From NCBI GenBank assembly GCA_016748015.1, contig JAAOMT010000512.1:264263-328262 (forward strand): a DNA stretch of 64,000 bases, given 5' to 3'. This stretch comes from Geosiphon pyriformis (Eukaryota; Glomeromycota; Glomeromycetes; Archaeosporales; Geosiphonaceae). The position numbers and the translations under genes are program-made. This document shows, one piece after another, positions 1-11,830 of the stretch (the stretch's first letter is position 1; each line of letters begins with the position of its first letter). Under the pieces are notes generated by a model. It saw only the letters and a list, made by a program, of their open reading frames with translations. It was not told the DNA's origin and made no database searches.

Positions 1-324
1 TTTTCTTATTATAATTATTAGGGTAGTCTACAGACAAGATTTCTGTAGAAGAGTTAACTTTCACAGCAAAGTAACTACACATTTTTAGTGAGCTTTCAGA
101 TGAACAATTCTTGGGAAAAAGTTGACATTTACTACAACATAACTATACAAAGTAACTGGCACAGAATTGGCCATTCTACTTATAAGCCCAATAGTTCAAA
201 TTATAGGAAATAATTTGAAGATAAATTCAGTTACTGGAGGTTTAGCTACTTCTAGAAAATGTGAATTTGCAACCAACAGACATTTACAACATTCAAGAAA
301 AGAGACCAAAAACCTTCAGTAACA
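1..324 (+). mobile_element. LTR fragment (U5-side end), continues off the left edge
   Basis: This stretch matches positions 35970-36297 almost base for base, the U5-side third of the 991-bp LTR nested in LINE A. It ends in CAGTAACA at 324, the terminal inverted repeat of that LTR family (TG...CA ends). The rest of the element lies outside the window. Immediately to the right begins a LINE 3' region, so this LTR probably also sits inside a LINE. The target duplication cannot be seen because the left end is missing. Confidence 0.75.
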
Positions 325-750
325 CCATGCCAATTGTCATTGATTTTGTTTACTATTTGGCCAAGAACTATTATAATAGAACATAGTTATTAAGATTTAA
401 ATTTCAAGTTGTTATAGAAAAAAGTGGTTTGGTTTGTGATACAAGTGGGGTCTTTGCTCTTTTACATAGTTTGCCCAATCTGCTGTCTGAAAATGTGGTT
501 CACATGTTTGGTGTTATTAAGTCATTAGCTGTTAGTTTTGGTTTTAGAAAACAGAGTTTGTTTTTTCAGGCTTGGATAATAGTAATAGAGTTTTTGTAAG
601 TGTATAGTGCTGCTTTAATAGGCCTGAGTGGCTAATTACATATAAAAAGTGCATGAGCCACATTTAGTTTAATTCATTTTGCTTTGTTTCTATATACTAG
701 ATAGTAGTTAGACTGCACTCATAAAATTGTAAAATTGTAAAAAAAAAAAG
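325..750 (+). mobile_element. LINE 3' end fragment with poly-A tail
   Basis: The sequence aligns with the 3' ends of LINE B (47270-47595) and, reverse-complemented, LINE A (32440-32820). Shared landmarks are CTTGGTGTTAT-like text, a Phe-rich coding tail, GAGTGGCTAA, an ACTAGATAGTGGTTAG-like block just before the end, and an A-run at about 740. The homologous product would be the last residues of a LINE ORF2. It is a truncated copy with frameshifts and no coding capacity. An LTR abuts it on the left. Confidence 0.75.
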
Positions 751-3385
751 TTTTTTTAATATAAATTATATATGATAAAAAAATTGTTTTTATTAATAAT
801 AAATTTTAAAAAAATTATTAATTTTTTAAAGTTTTAAAAAACAATTAAATTAATATTTATTTTTAAATCAAACTTAGTTATAAAAAAAATTTTTTTTTTC
901 TAATTTTATGATTATAACTATAATAAAGAGTAAAAAAGTTTGAAATTTTTTTTTTTATAATAACTAATAAAGTTTTAACAAAAAAAAATTTTATTATTAT
1001 TAAAACAGTTAAATAATATATTCTAATAATGTTTTTTTTAAATATTAAAAAAAAAATTGTTTTTAACAGTTTTAAAACATTTTTTTTACTTTTAACTAAT
1101 AATTTTTTTTAGTTAAAGTTTCTTTTAAAAAACACACATAAATTAATTTTAGTATTGTTTTTACTTTTTTTAAAAATTCTAAAATTTTTAATAGCAAATT
1201 AATTATCAAGTTGGTTATTATTATTATTATTATTATTATTACTTTACAAATAATTAAAAAAACCAAAAACTTTAAAAAACAGCAATAATTATTTGTATTT
1301 ACTATTATTATATTGACTTTTTTTGTAGTTTTTAATAAGATCTTAAATAAAATTTTTTTAGCAATAATTAGTTTTCTTTTTAATATAAATAATAACAACA
1401 ATAATATGTTTTTTAAAATAAACCAAAATTAAATATTGATTATATTGCTAAATATAATGTTTTTTAATAGATTTTTACTAATTTTAAAAACAAAACAACT
1501 TATTAAGTTACTTAATTTTAAAAATTGGGCTAATTAAATAAAAATTAAGTTAATATTTTGTTTTTTGTTTTTTAATGTTGTCTTTAGTAGTATTTAAAAA
1601 ACAATTTTTAATTGTTAAAGATTTTTTAAATAGCTTTTATTTTAATGTTTAATATTATATTTAAGATTAAATTAATCTTGATTAGTTTTTTATTTAAGTT
1701 ATTATCTGATTTTATTGAATTTAAATCAATTTTTAAAAATAATATTAAGTTGTTTGTATAGATTTTACTTCCAAGTTTTTTTTAATTGTTGTTATTAATA
1801 TTGTTATTAATAATTTTTTTTTTTAATTATTACTTAAGATTGCAAAATTTTTTGTAATAATTTTTGGTTTTTTTTTCTATTTTTGTTGTACTTTATAATA
1901 TTTTTTTTAACATATTTTTTAATAATATTAAAAATACTTTTGGTGTTTTTATTGTTATTATTTTTGCTAAATTAAAGTTTACAAATTTATAATAATATGT
2001 AATTATTATTTTTGTTTATTAATTTATGTTAATAAAAAAACAGTATTAGAATTTTTTTTTTAGTTGTATTGTTTTTAAAATCAGTAATCTGATTTTTTAA
2101 GTTAATAGTCATATTTATTTTTTATTTTTTTAATTCTTATTATTATTAATGTTTTTTATTATAATATTTATGTCTTACAAATTTTTAGATTTTGTTATTA
2201 TAAAAACTAGTATTTTATATAAGTATTATATTTAATAAAAAATTCTAAGTATTATTATTATTACAAATATCAAAGCTTGAATTATTTGTTTATAGACTAT
2301 AAAGTATTTTTTTTTCTTAAATTATCTGTTAAGTTTTTTATATCATCTTTTATTAATAATAAATTTTATGCTGAGATTTTTATTCTTTTGGCTTTTTTTT
2401 GTTGTTTTTGTAATTATTTTTGCTGTTAAATTTGTGTTTAATTTAAAATTGAATTTTTTGAAATTTCAAATCTTAAATTTGGTTTTTTTGATTAAGTTTA
2501 TAATTAAACTTATTAGTTTATTAATTATATAATTTATTATACTTTTAAATATATATATATATAACTTAAGAGTTTGATTGTAATTGTTTAAAATAAAGTA
2601 TTTGTTTTTGGTAAAACATTAAACAAAATTAATGCTAAAATAATTAAAATTAAATCTAAATATAATATTAAAATTAATTTAATAAATAATATTGATTATG
2701 TATTAAGTAAAAACATTTATACTTAGTTAATAATTTTTTAAAAGCATTAATTTTTTGAGATTAAAAAATATTTGAATAAAATTGTTAAGTAATTAAGTAA
2801 TTTAGTTATAAATAGTAATTCTTTAATTATAGTTATACAAAAAATAATTCTTAAAAATAAGTTTTTTTTTATAAATTCAAAATAGTTTAGTTTAAACTGA
2901 ACTTATATTTAATTATATATAAAAAATATATGAATTAAACTTAATTTAAAACATTTAGATTATCATATTGTATTAAGTTTTGATTAAATTTATATATTAA
3001 TTAAAAAAAAATCATAAAAAATTTTAATTATATAAAAAACTTAATTTTAAATATATAAATACTTATTTAGATTAAAAAAAAATCATTAAAAAAATTATTT
3101 TTGAATTTAATAAAATTAGCAAAAAACTATAATAAAGTTTATTAAATTTAATATAAACTAATTATATTATTTTTATTTAATTTATTTTAATTAAAAATAA
3201 AATTATATGTATTATTAAAATTAATATAAACAATTTTTTTTGGATTAAAAAAAATATTGTGTATTATTTTATATTTTATTAATAAACAATATTTATAATT
3301 TTAAAAATATATTAGAATTTATAAATAAAAATCCAATAATTTATACAAAATATTAATGTGTAATAATTTGTTTTAAATTGAAAAC
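751..3385. other. AT-rich region without identifiable genes
   Basis: This stretch is extremely AT-rich, with long A and T runs, TTATTA runs (about 1215-1240) and an AT dinucleotide tract (about 2548-2562). No open frame has amino acid composition like a protein. It lies between a LINE 3' end and a degraded LTR U3 on the plus strand, so it may be the mutated interior of an LTR element. I could not recognise pol motifs here, unlike at 50.5-52.3 kb. Confidence 0.6.
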
Positions 3386-3640
3386 ACTATTATTATTAAG
3401 TTATTAATTAGCATTAAATTTATCTTTATAATTTTATTATCAATTAACATATAATTTTATTTTTATTACTATTATTTAATTAAATTATCAAATAACTCAA
3501 TTTATGTAATACACAAGCAATAATTAGATTATACAAATTTAATTAAACAATTTTCACGTGACATATTATAAAGAATATTTGAAAAAACAAATTTTACTAA
3601 TTAAATTTATTGTAAAATATTATTTAATATATAATATTTG
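3386..3640 (+). mobile_element. Degraded LTR (U3 portion) relic
   Basis: The text around 3390-3480 (TTAAGTTATTAATTAGCATT, then CTTTATAATTTT and CAATTAACATATAAT) follows the start of the intact LTR at 35307 (AGCTATTAATTAGCAT, CTTATAATTTCTATAATTAA). Many of the differences are C to T or G to A. The terminal TG dinucleotide is not certain. It is the last repeat before the TPI promoter. Confidence 0.5.
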
Positions 3641-3755
3641 GAAAATGAAAATAGCTTTAATCTAAAAGGGAGTCAACTATACTTACCTTTTTAATCGAAA
3701 CGGAAAAAGGACAAAAAGGTCCATTTTTAAGGGCATTACTAAGCAAAAATATTAC

Positions 3756-3765
3756 TATATAAAAG
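3756..3765 (+). promoter_or_regulatory. TATA box of the triosephosphate isomerase gene
   Basis: TATATAAAAG lies 134 bases upstream of the TPI start codon. It is followed by a pyrimidine-rich leader (CTTTCACAGACTTTC) and an AT-rich 5' UTR. A strong TATA box fits a highly expressed glycolytic gene. Confidence 0.6.
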
Positions 3766-3898
3766 ATGTAAGAGATCTCAAGATTTTCTTTCACAGACTT
3801 TCAAATCTAAAATTTCATCGTTTTTGATCATTGAAGAGCCTTAATCAATCCTTTTAATAATACCCTAATTCTTCAATTCCAAGGATATCAAAATCAAG

Positions 3899-5252
<1,354 letters not shown>

Positions 5253-5828
5253 GGAAATCAAGTCACATTGTGGTCATGGTCATAACTTTCATCTTGATAA
5301 TAGTAGTTTGAACAAAAATATATTAATAGTTTGTCAACTTTAAATTTTCTCAGCGAAGATTTACCTCTATGTTTTATGGGAAATTTTGGTTCGTTTCAAT
5401 CCCAGATGTTTGGATAAATTTGGTAGCAACAATAACTATCAACGATTGAGTGTTTTAATGAAATTCATTTGTTTGTTTCCAATACTCGAAATTTCGACCC
5501 AACATCTTGTTTTATTTCAACCCGTCAGAAAGTATGCAGTTTCAGAATTCAGAGTATTTAATTTCTTCTAAATTATCAAATGTCAGTATCGAACTCTACT
5601 ACATTTTCGAGAAAATTGTGAAACCCATCGCCAAATAAAAATAATAATTTGAAGTGCCCGACGCTAAGCATTTTTTGGTAGGTCAAGATAATACGTGAAA
5701 CGAGAGATTTAAGATACCAAATTATTTTATAATCAGTTTTAGGGTTTTCCACATTGTTATACTACAAATAATTTAAGACCATTAAAGGCGAATTTTTTAC
5801 TACATTGGCCACTAAACTGTCTTAAGCT
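5253..5828. other. Intergenic region, convergent 3' ends
   Basis: The TPI (+) and small unknown gene (-) converge here. An open frame at 5386-5571 has no recognisable features and looks accidental. AATAAA-like signals occur (for example around 5634). I see nothing else. Confidence 0.6.
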
Positions 5829-6331
5829 TTAGTTGATAATATGGATTTCTTCATTTTCGCTTTCAATTGTTGAAATAATTTCAGTCAATTCCTTTCTCAT
5901 AGAATCAATTTGAACACCCAGGATGACTAGTTTCTCAGGGTATTTGAGCAGCTGCTTAGTAACTCCAATAAATCTCGTACAATGATCATAGTTTGAATTA
6001 AGTTGTTCTTTGAGCGAAAAAGAGGATTCTGTAGAATTAACATTGGTTGTTGTGTCCAATGATTCAATATTGGCTTCCTCTTTGAAATGGTACGGAAAGG
6101 GACAAATATAAGCTTCTTTAAAAATCAGCCTGAAGAAATAAATTTCAATGATTTAATACCTTTTAAATTTTCTTTTTTCTTTTCATCCACAATTTCAAAA
6201 ATGTTAAATTTTTCGTCTTTGTCGGGGGGTTTCGAATCATAATAGGTTTGTAAATTAGCAAGATCAGCCAGAATCTGGTTGAATGTAATTTGTGAGGGCG
6301 CGGTTGGTGAGTTTGATCTTTGTTTGAACAT
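5829..6331 (-). CDS. Small conserved-looking protein of unknown function
   Basis: Two exons, 6160-6331 and 5829-6115, join in frame to give 152 residues. The donor is GTATTA after ...NLKG. The acceptor AAAG, rather than the nearer TTCAG, is required to avoid a stop and continues EAYICPFPYHFKEEAN. The product is hydrophilic, with an N-terminal helix-forming stretch (QILADLANLQTYYDSK) and a C-terminal leucine-rich segment (KQLLKYPEKLVILG, then DSMRKELTEIISTIE) that could form a coiled coil. There is no signal peptide or membrane segment. It loosely resembles small helical subunits of BLOC/BORC-type complexes, but I cannot place it. A start seven codons upstream (6352) is possible, but an acceptor-like TTAG precedes it. 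Confidence 0.6.
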
Positions 6332-6814
6332 TTTTCTTGGTTTCCTAAGCAAAAGTTGTAATAAGTGGGTTGATGATTTCTATTTCCTGTAAGTTGTCTT
6401 ACCTGTTAAAAATCCGATTTTTTATCTATTGCTTCATGACTCAGAGTCGTTAATTTTTTATTTATATAATATTTCAGTAGATCAAACGCGTCTTTTTTCC
6501 TGAAATTTAATTGGCCAAAGTGTTGGCATTTTTCGCAAATCAAAATAAAAAGCTCCAATTAGTTTCTAAATGAGATAATAATGCGGCAAAAACCTTGATT
6601 TCTCAAAACTTGTTTGAGGATCAGATATGTTTGTTAGTCACTTGTGGCAGATTTTGATTGGCCAGAGCTTCCATTGTAGATGTTCAAGCCACAAATTTTT
6701 TGAAACTTGCTTCGCCTACATGTGAAGGCTTTGTTTTTCTACCGCGCTGTATGTTTGCGTAAAAAAGAACGACTAAACACTTCAAGTCTTAAAACCCTCT
6801 CAACTCTCTCATAA
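6332..6814. promoter_or_regulatory. Shared upstream region of two divergent genes
   Basis: This interval separates the starts of the minus-strand unknown gene and the plus-strand lectin gene, so both promoters probably lie here. There is no clear TATA box. A 5' UTR intron for the minus gene is possible, because an acceptor-like sequence sits just upstream of its ATG. Confidence 0.4.
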
Positions 6815-9228
6815 ATGATGTTTTTTCTCTATCGGGCAATTATCATTTTGCTACTATTAAAGTCCGCTCGTACTCAGTCGGATAGCGTTTTACTACCGAA
6901 GCGACATGACTACAAGCACACTTTTAAGAAACCATATACTTATAACGGGACAATACCTTTTTTCGACACATATGGAAGTGAGTCTTGCTCTCATGCTTCA
7001 TCAAACTTTAGTACCTTCCTTCCACATTATTTCATGATCCTTCAAAGTTAAAACATAAAGGGTGGATCATTTACCTATAGTCGTCTTTGATACTTTCCCT
7101 AGTCTATAATAGAAATACGAACACCGCACACATGAAAATTATATCATTCTAAAATTAATCAAATCAACCGGCTTTAGGCGGGAAAATGACATGTGTTTAG
7201 ATATTTTTTTAATCAATCGCTTGTCACATACTTGTTGTTTCTAGACACCTTGCTCTCAGAAGAGCTCATTCGGTTAGCACCAAGTGTACCTCATCATTCT
7301 GGATCAATTTGGGCACAACTACCCAACGATTTCAAAGAATGGGAAGTAGAAATATCTTTTAGAATTTCGGGTAACTATTACGTTGGTGGCCGTGGGGTCG
7401 CGTTTTGGTATACAAAGGAGCGTGGTCAGGCTGGACCAGTGCTCGGAAGCAAAGATCAATGGCATGGTCTGGGAATATTTTTTGAGACTGCCGACATATC
7501 TCGAAATGTGAGCAATAAATGAGAGATTTTAAAATTTGGTTGAAATTAATTTCTTTGTTAAACAAATTCTTTTGGGTACAGCGCTTACATCCGGTCATAA
7601 TGGGGCACCTCAACGATGGAACTACCGTTTACCAAAATCTAACAGAACCTGAAAAAAGCTCTTTAGCTGGTTGTTATCGGCAGTTTCGTAATTCTCCATC
7701 TCCCACCTTTGTGAAAATAACTCACATTAACAACAAAATTAAGGTTTGTGATAATAAATTAACTTTCTTTAATGACATTATTCTCGCTCAATCTTTCCTT
7801 CACAGGTTGCCGTAGATGCAAATAATCATGGACAACATTATATTACATGTTTTGAATCCAATGATATTAAAATACCAACGGGATATTTTTTCGGGTTATC
7901 TGTGAGTTGAATTATAATTATATTGATTTATAAACTTTAAAAAGACCTGGTATAATAATAAAACTTTTGTGGCTTTTCTGTAGGCATCAGCCGAAGGTGA
8001 AACGCCAGGTAGCTAAGTTTAGCTGTTTTGTTGATGACTTGATTGTCGTAATTTTAACAGAAGGGATTAACACGGCTTTATTTAAGACGATCACGATATA
8101 TTGTCTTTTGAATTGTACGAAATTAATCCTGCAGAAAAAAAGGAGGTAAGAAAACTTAGGTTTCTGGCTCCCCATACTTTATATAATTAGGGACATTTCA
8201 CATTTTGCATATAAACAGCGACCCTTGCGTCCCCATGAGAAAGAAAAAGCCAAAGAACAACCTGCTGATACTTATGAGATTCCTGAAGATGTTAAGAAGG
8301 TAAAGCTTTTAGAGAGAAGGCTTAAAATGGAATCCCAAACTATTAACTAACCTTTCAAACTTATAGCGTATTGAAGAAGTTTCCAAAGTTGTCAACCATC
8401 CAAACGAAGAACATAAAAAGGAAGAGGATACAGTCCGTATAAAGTTTGGATGCTATAAAATTTGAATTTCCTTAATAAGCATAACTCATTTTTAATGCTT
8501 TATTTCGTTTTTTTTTGCTTGCTTTAGAGAAGCCTAGATTTTGTAAAAGGAATGCAAACTCAAATTCTTGAAACTCTTGAAATGCTGAATGATCGGATTG
8601 ATCATCTTGGTGGTACCATAAAGGCAGGACAAGGGTCGGGTCCAAATTTCCCTCATAGTGGAGATCTACCCATCAAAAATGAACAATTATCAATAATAAA
8701 GTAAGTTATTTTTCATGCAAATTTTTTCATTGTATCTCAGATTTTTTATTCGAAAATTAGCATTTTAATATTTTGGCCTGTACATCGTGGTACCTATGAA
8801 TTGAAGCCAAAAATTGGATAGGATCATGTCCGGCCTAGGTACTCTTGAAGGGCGTATAATTCATCTTGGAAATATTGGAGGTGGTGGTGGTGGTGGTGGC
8901 GGTGATCAACTGGGTCAACAATTTAGAGAAGAATTAGGACGAATTTCACATAAGCTCGATGCCCTTGATGTAAGTGTGAATCTCTATTTTTAAACCACCT
9001 TGAAACTGAAATATCTGATATTTTCTTCTACACAAGTCTCGGGTAACTGGCCAGCATTATCAGACTCAAAAAACAATAATGGATGCTACTACGAATCAGC
9101 AGGCAGTTGAATCAAAGACCTCGACATGGATGTGGACTATGTACTTGTTTCTAACATCACTGGTACTGGGATGTGGTTATGTGATATACCAGACACGTGT
9201 TGAAATCAACCAAAAAAAATTCATTTAA
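6815..9228 (+). CDS. L-type lectin cargo receptor, ERGIC-53/Emp47-like
   Basis: A membrane cargo receptor cycling between ER and Golgi. Eleven exons: 6815-6977, 7245-7507, 7582-7743, 7806-7901, 7984-8008, 8087-8145, 8219-8299, 8367-8432, 8528-8700, 8822-8969, 9037-9228; 475 residues. Order: signal peptide (1-20), legume-type lectin domain (about 35-270; GSIWAQLPNDFKEWEVEISF, GVAFWY, LAGCYRQFRN with the disulfide Cys pair), a charged helical lumenal stalk with a run of eight glycines, one membrane span (about 443-463), and a cytosolic tail ending KKFI, a dilysine ER-retrieval signal like KKFF of ERGIC-53. The Asp expected before the GxAFWY strand is Arg, and the His/Asp of the metal-sugar site are not seen, so sugar binding may be lost, as reported for some Emp46/47 proteins. 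Intron 8 has a weak donor (GTCCGT). Confidence 0.92.
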
Positions 9229-9575
9229 GTAGAAAACAGTTGATTGTTTAATGTAGGAAAGAAAAATGAACACTTTGCCAGGGATATTATCAAAATAAAT
9301 TAAATAAAAATATTGGTTGTAAATACACCGTTGAAATTCAGTATTTAATTAGTTTTAGAAATTCTAAATTCTCATTCCTGGATATTTGTCAAAAATTCAG
9401 AGCACAGATTCGATTATGGTTTAATTAATGGCAAATACTGATTACACAATTTGTTTGTACAATTTTTTATCTCAGGTTTTTCCCAAAAGAGATATGCTTG
9501 AATAATTTTTATAAAATAACATATGTGACATTGGCCTGTGCTAGTCATCTACCGTAACTGGGAAAAAAACAAAGC

Positions 9576-11667
9576 TTAAGAGTCGTCCTTTTGTTCTGTT
9601 GCTAGTTGTTCTAATTCCTCCAAATTCCATCCAATCTCCGATTTCGGTAAATTGAAATGATGAAGTTCATGTGCCAAAGATCGGATAATCACATCACTAA
9701 AAAAGTTGCTCAGGTGAAAATTAGAAGGAAAAAAATAAAAGCAAGATAAATGCTGGATATACCTTGTTTTCATACACCAAACACAATAATCATCTAACCA
9801 TATTTTAGAGTAAATGTAATATGCGTCATGATGATCAAATAGGTCTTTAATCTCCAATAGACATTTTAACAAAGCTCGCTTTCCCAGCTTAAATACCACA
9901 TAGACATCTTGTAGAACTTTTTCACACAGAGCATAGTTTCGGTAGAGTGGGTAAGCTAAGGCGCGACGATACAATGCGACAATTGTTTCTTTAAGCGTCG
10001 TGAATTTCTGCGTGTAGGGTATTGAGTGATGATGGATGAATCAAGAAACTGGAGAAATCCAAGTATCACGGATGGCTCACCTCAAGACATGATATTGTGG
10101 GACTAAGCTTGCCTATTGTCCATACGGATTCCACCGTATTTTCATCTTCGGTCACACGTTTATTATAGCTATACGCAAAGATTAAGTCTATAAGACCAAG
10201 ATATATCGATTTTTCGTTATCGATGAGATCTAAAGGGAAAAGAAAATGTTTAGAGCGAGTGATTGGTGATGAGTGACGAATGAACTTTGATAAATGTCGT
10301 TTCTTACACTCTTTATTAGGTAAATTTCGCATGATATCTTGTTCCTGTTTTGTAAACTTCAAATTTGACCCGTCAACATCACCTATCTCAAGTTTCTTCA
10401 TCACTGTCACAATGCTATCTTTTTCCTCATCATCAGGTAATCTGAGAGCTTTGAAAATTTCTCCATTTATGCCTTTTGCTGGAGTCTCTGTGCATTCATA
10501 GAATTATGTATAGGTTACAAACGAAACATTCTTACCTTCCTTATGACTATATTCAGCTTTCGCTAAATTTTGAATCTGTCGGAGCTCTTTCCACCAGACT
10601 GTTTTGTGTTTTATAATCTCTTTTACTTCTTCGTCATATACAAAATCTCCCCTAGAGTGATTGTAAGAAAAGTAGTAAATCAGGTTTTGTTTGCACTCAG
10701 AAAAAGGCGAACCTTCAAAGCTCACATGTAATATTCATCATCAAATTTAGGGTTCTCGGCTGCTAAACGAATCTGACGTCGAGATTCAAAGGTCGAAATT
10801 TCAGGATCTGGAATATCGTTAATCTCGTTGCAAGTTTCTTGCACATAAGTAAAATATCCATTATATTGTCCGTTAAAGCCGTAAGATGTCGTTAAGATTA
10901 AATCCTAGATTTATAAATAAATTAAAGATTCGATTCCGAGAAAAAAGGCTAAAAATCTAAAATTTTACTGGTTGGGACGGAAATTCCTGCGGGAGTTCCC
11001 AATCATAATGAATAGCTAGAACATGGGATATCAAATTTAATGTATCATGAATTAGATGAATCTGAAGCCATATCTTATTAAATTAACATAGATTTCATAC
11101 CTTCTTCATATTCCAACAAATTCTCTTTTTGCATTTTATCAAACCCCTCGTTCTTACCGACAGCTTCAATCAGAGGGGATTTTAATCTATCATGGGTATA
11201 TTCTCCTTTCCTGGCCATCAATTTTGTTACAAGGTCTAAATCGGGAAATTGTTCACCGGGAGTCTCTTTTGGTAATTTTACAATCACATCTCCTTTAGCA
11301 ATATCATATGATGCTTTTGAACGATCATCTTCAACTATGTTCCCAGGAAATCGCAACCTGAAAAATTGATGTTTATTTAATGTAAATAAAACTTCAATAA
11401 TATGAAGAACAGCACAAAAATTTCTGACCGTAAAAAGTAAGGGCGAAGGTAAAATTTAAACTCATTATTTTCAATGAAAAATTCCACATCCTGTGCCTTT
11501 TTGATAAAGGATTTTTAACGTCAATATAACACAAGGCTTGGATATATCACGTGCATAAGCTGTAGAAATTCAGTTTCCAGCGACTTTTTTACCTTGATGA
11601 AAGGCGCGTGAATAATTATCGTAATAAAGTCATTGTCTTGTTCGACATTGAAAACAGGAGTGATCAT
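9576..11667 (-). CDS. SHQ1: SHQ1, assembly chaperone of H/ACA snoRNPs
   Basis: SHQ1 binds the pseudouridine synthase dyskerin/Cbf5 as an RNA mimic before H/ACA snoRNP and telomerase assembly. Ten exons: 11593-11667, 11429-11496, 11101-11357, 10969-11015, 10726-10904, 10536-10651, 10308-10487, 10081-10229, 9763-10007, 9576-9696; 478 residues, close to the yeast and human core. The N-terminal CS domain begins MITPVFNVEQDNDF and contains FFIENNEFKFYLRPYFLR and VKLPKETPG, matching the family. The SHQ1 domain shows KTVWWKEL, LIDLIFAYSYNKRVTEDENTVES, GKLSPT, LAYPLYRNY, LGKRALLKCLLEI and DDYCVW, and ends GWNLEELEQLA. The long acidic tail of human SHQ1 is absent. It is divergent from GMP synthase. 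Confidence 0.95.
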
Positions 11668-11830
11668 TGTCAAATTTTAATGGAAATTTTCAAAGAAAAT
11701 TTAAAATAATCATATTTAGAAATTAATTGAAGCGATCATTGATTAAGATCTCTAAGCCCATCTGTAAAGAAAACCATTAAAGTGAATTCTTGATCTTCTA
11801 ATACCACTTGGACAGATAATTCCAAAAATC
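11668..11830. promoter_or_regulatory. Bidirectional promoter region between SHQ1 and GMP synthase
   Basis: Only 163 bases separate the two start codons. The region is AT-rich, contains GATCATTGATTAAGATC, a near-palindromic GATC/GATTAA cluster, and has no TATA box. Co-expression of a nucleotide synthesis gene and a ribosome-biogenesis factor would make sense in growing cells, but this is inference. Confidence 0.45.

Noticed and set aside
1096-1401. Minus-strand frame rich in Leu, Ile and Lys within AT-rich DNA
   Set aside because: Homopolymer-driven composition (poly-Ile from TTATTA runs) and lies in a repeat relic block.
5386-5571. Open frame of 61 codons after TPI
   Set aside because: It lies in the TPI 3' region between convergent genes, has no domain or conserved text, and shows no splice continuation.
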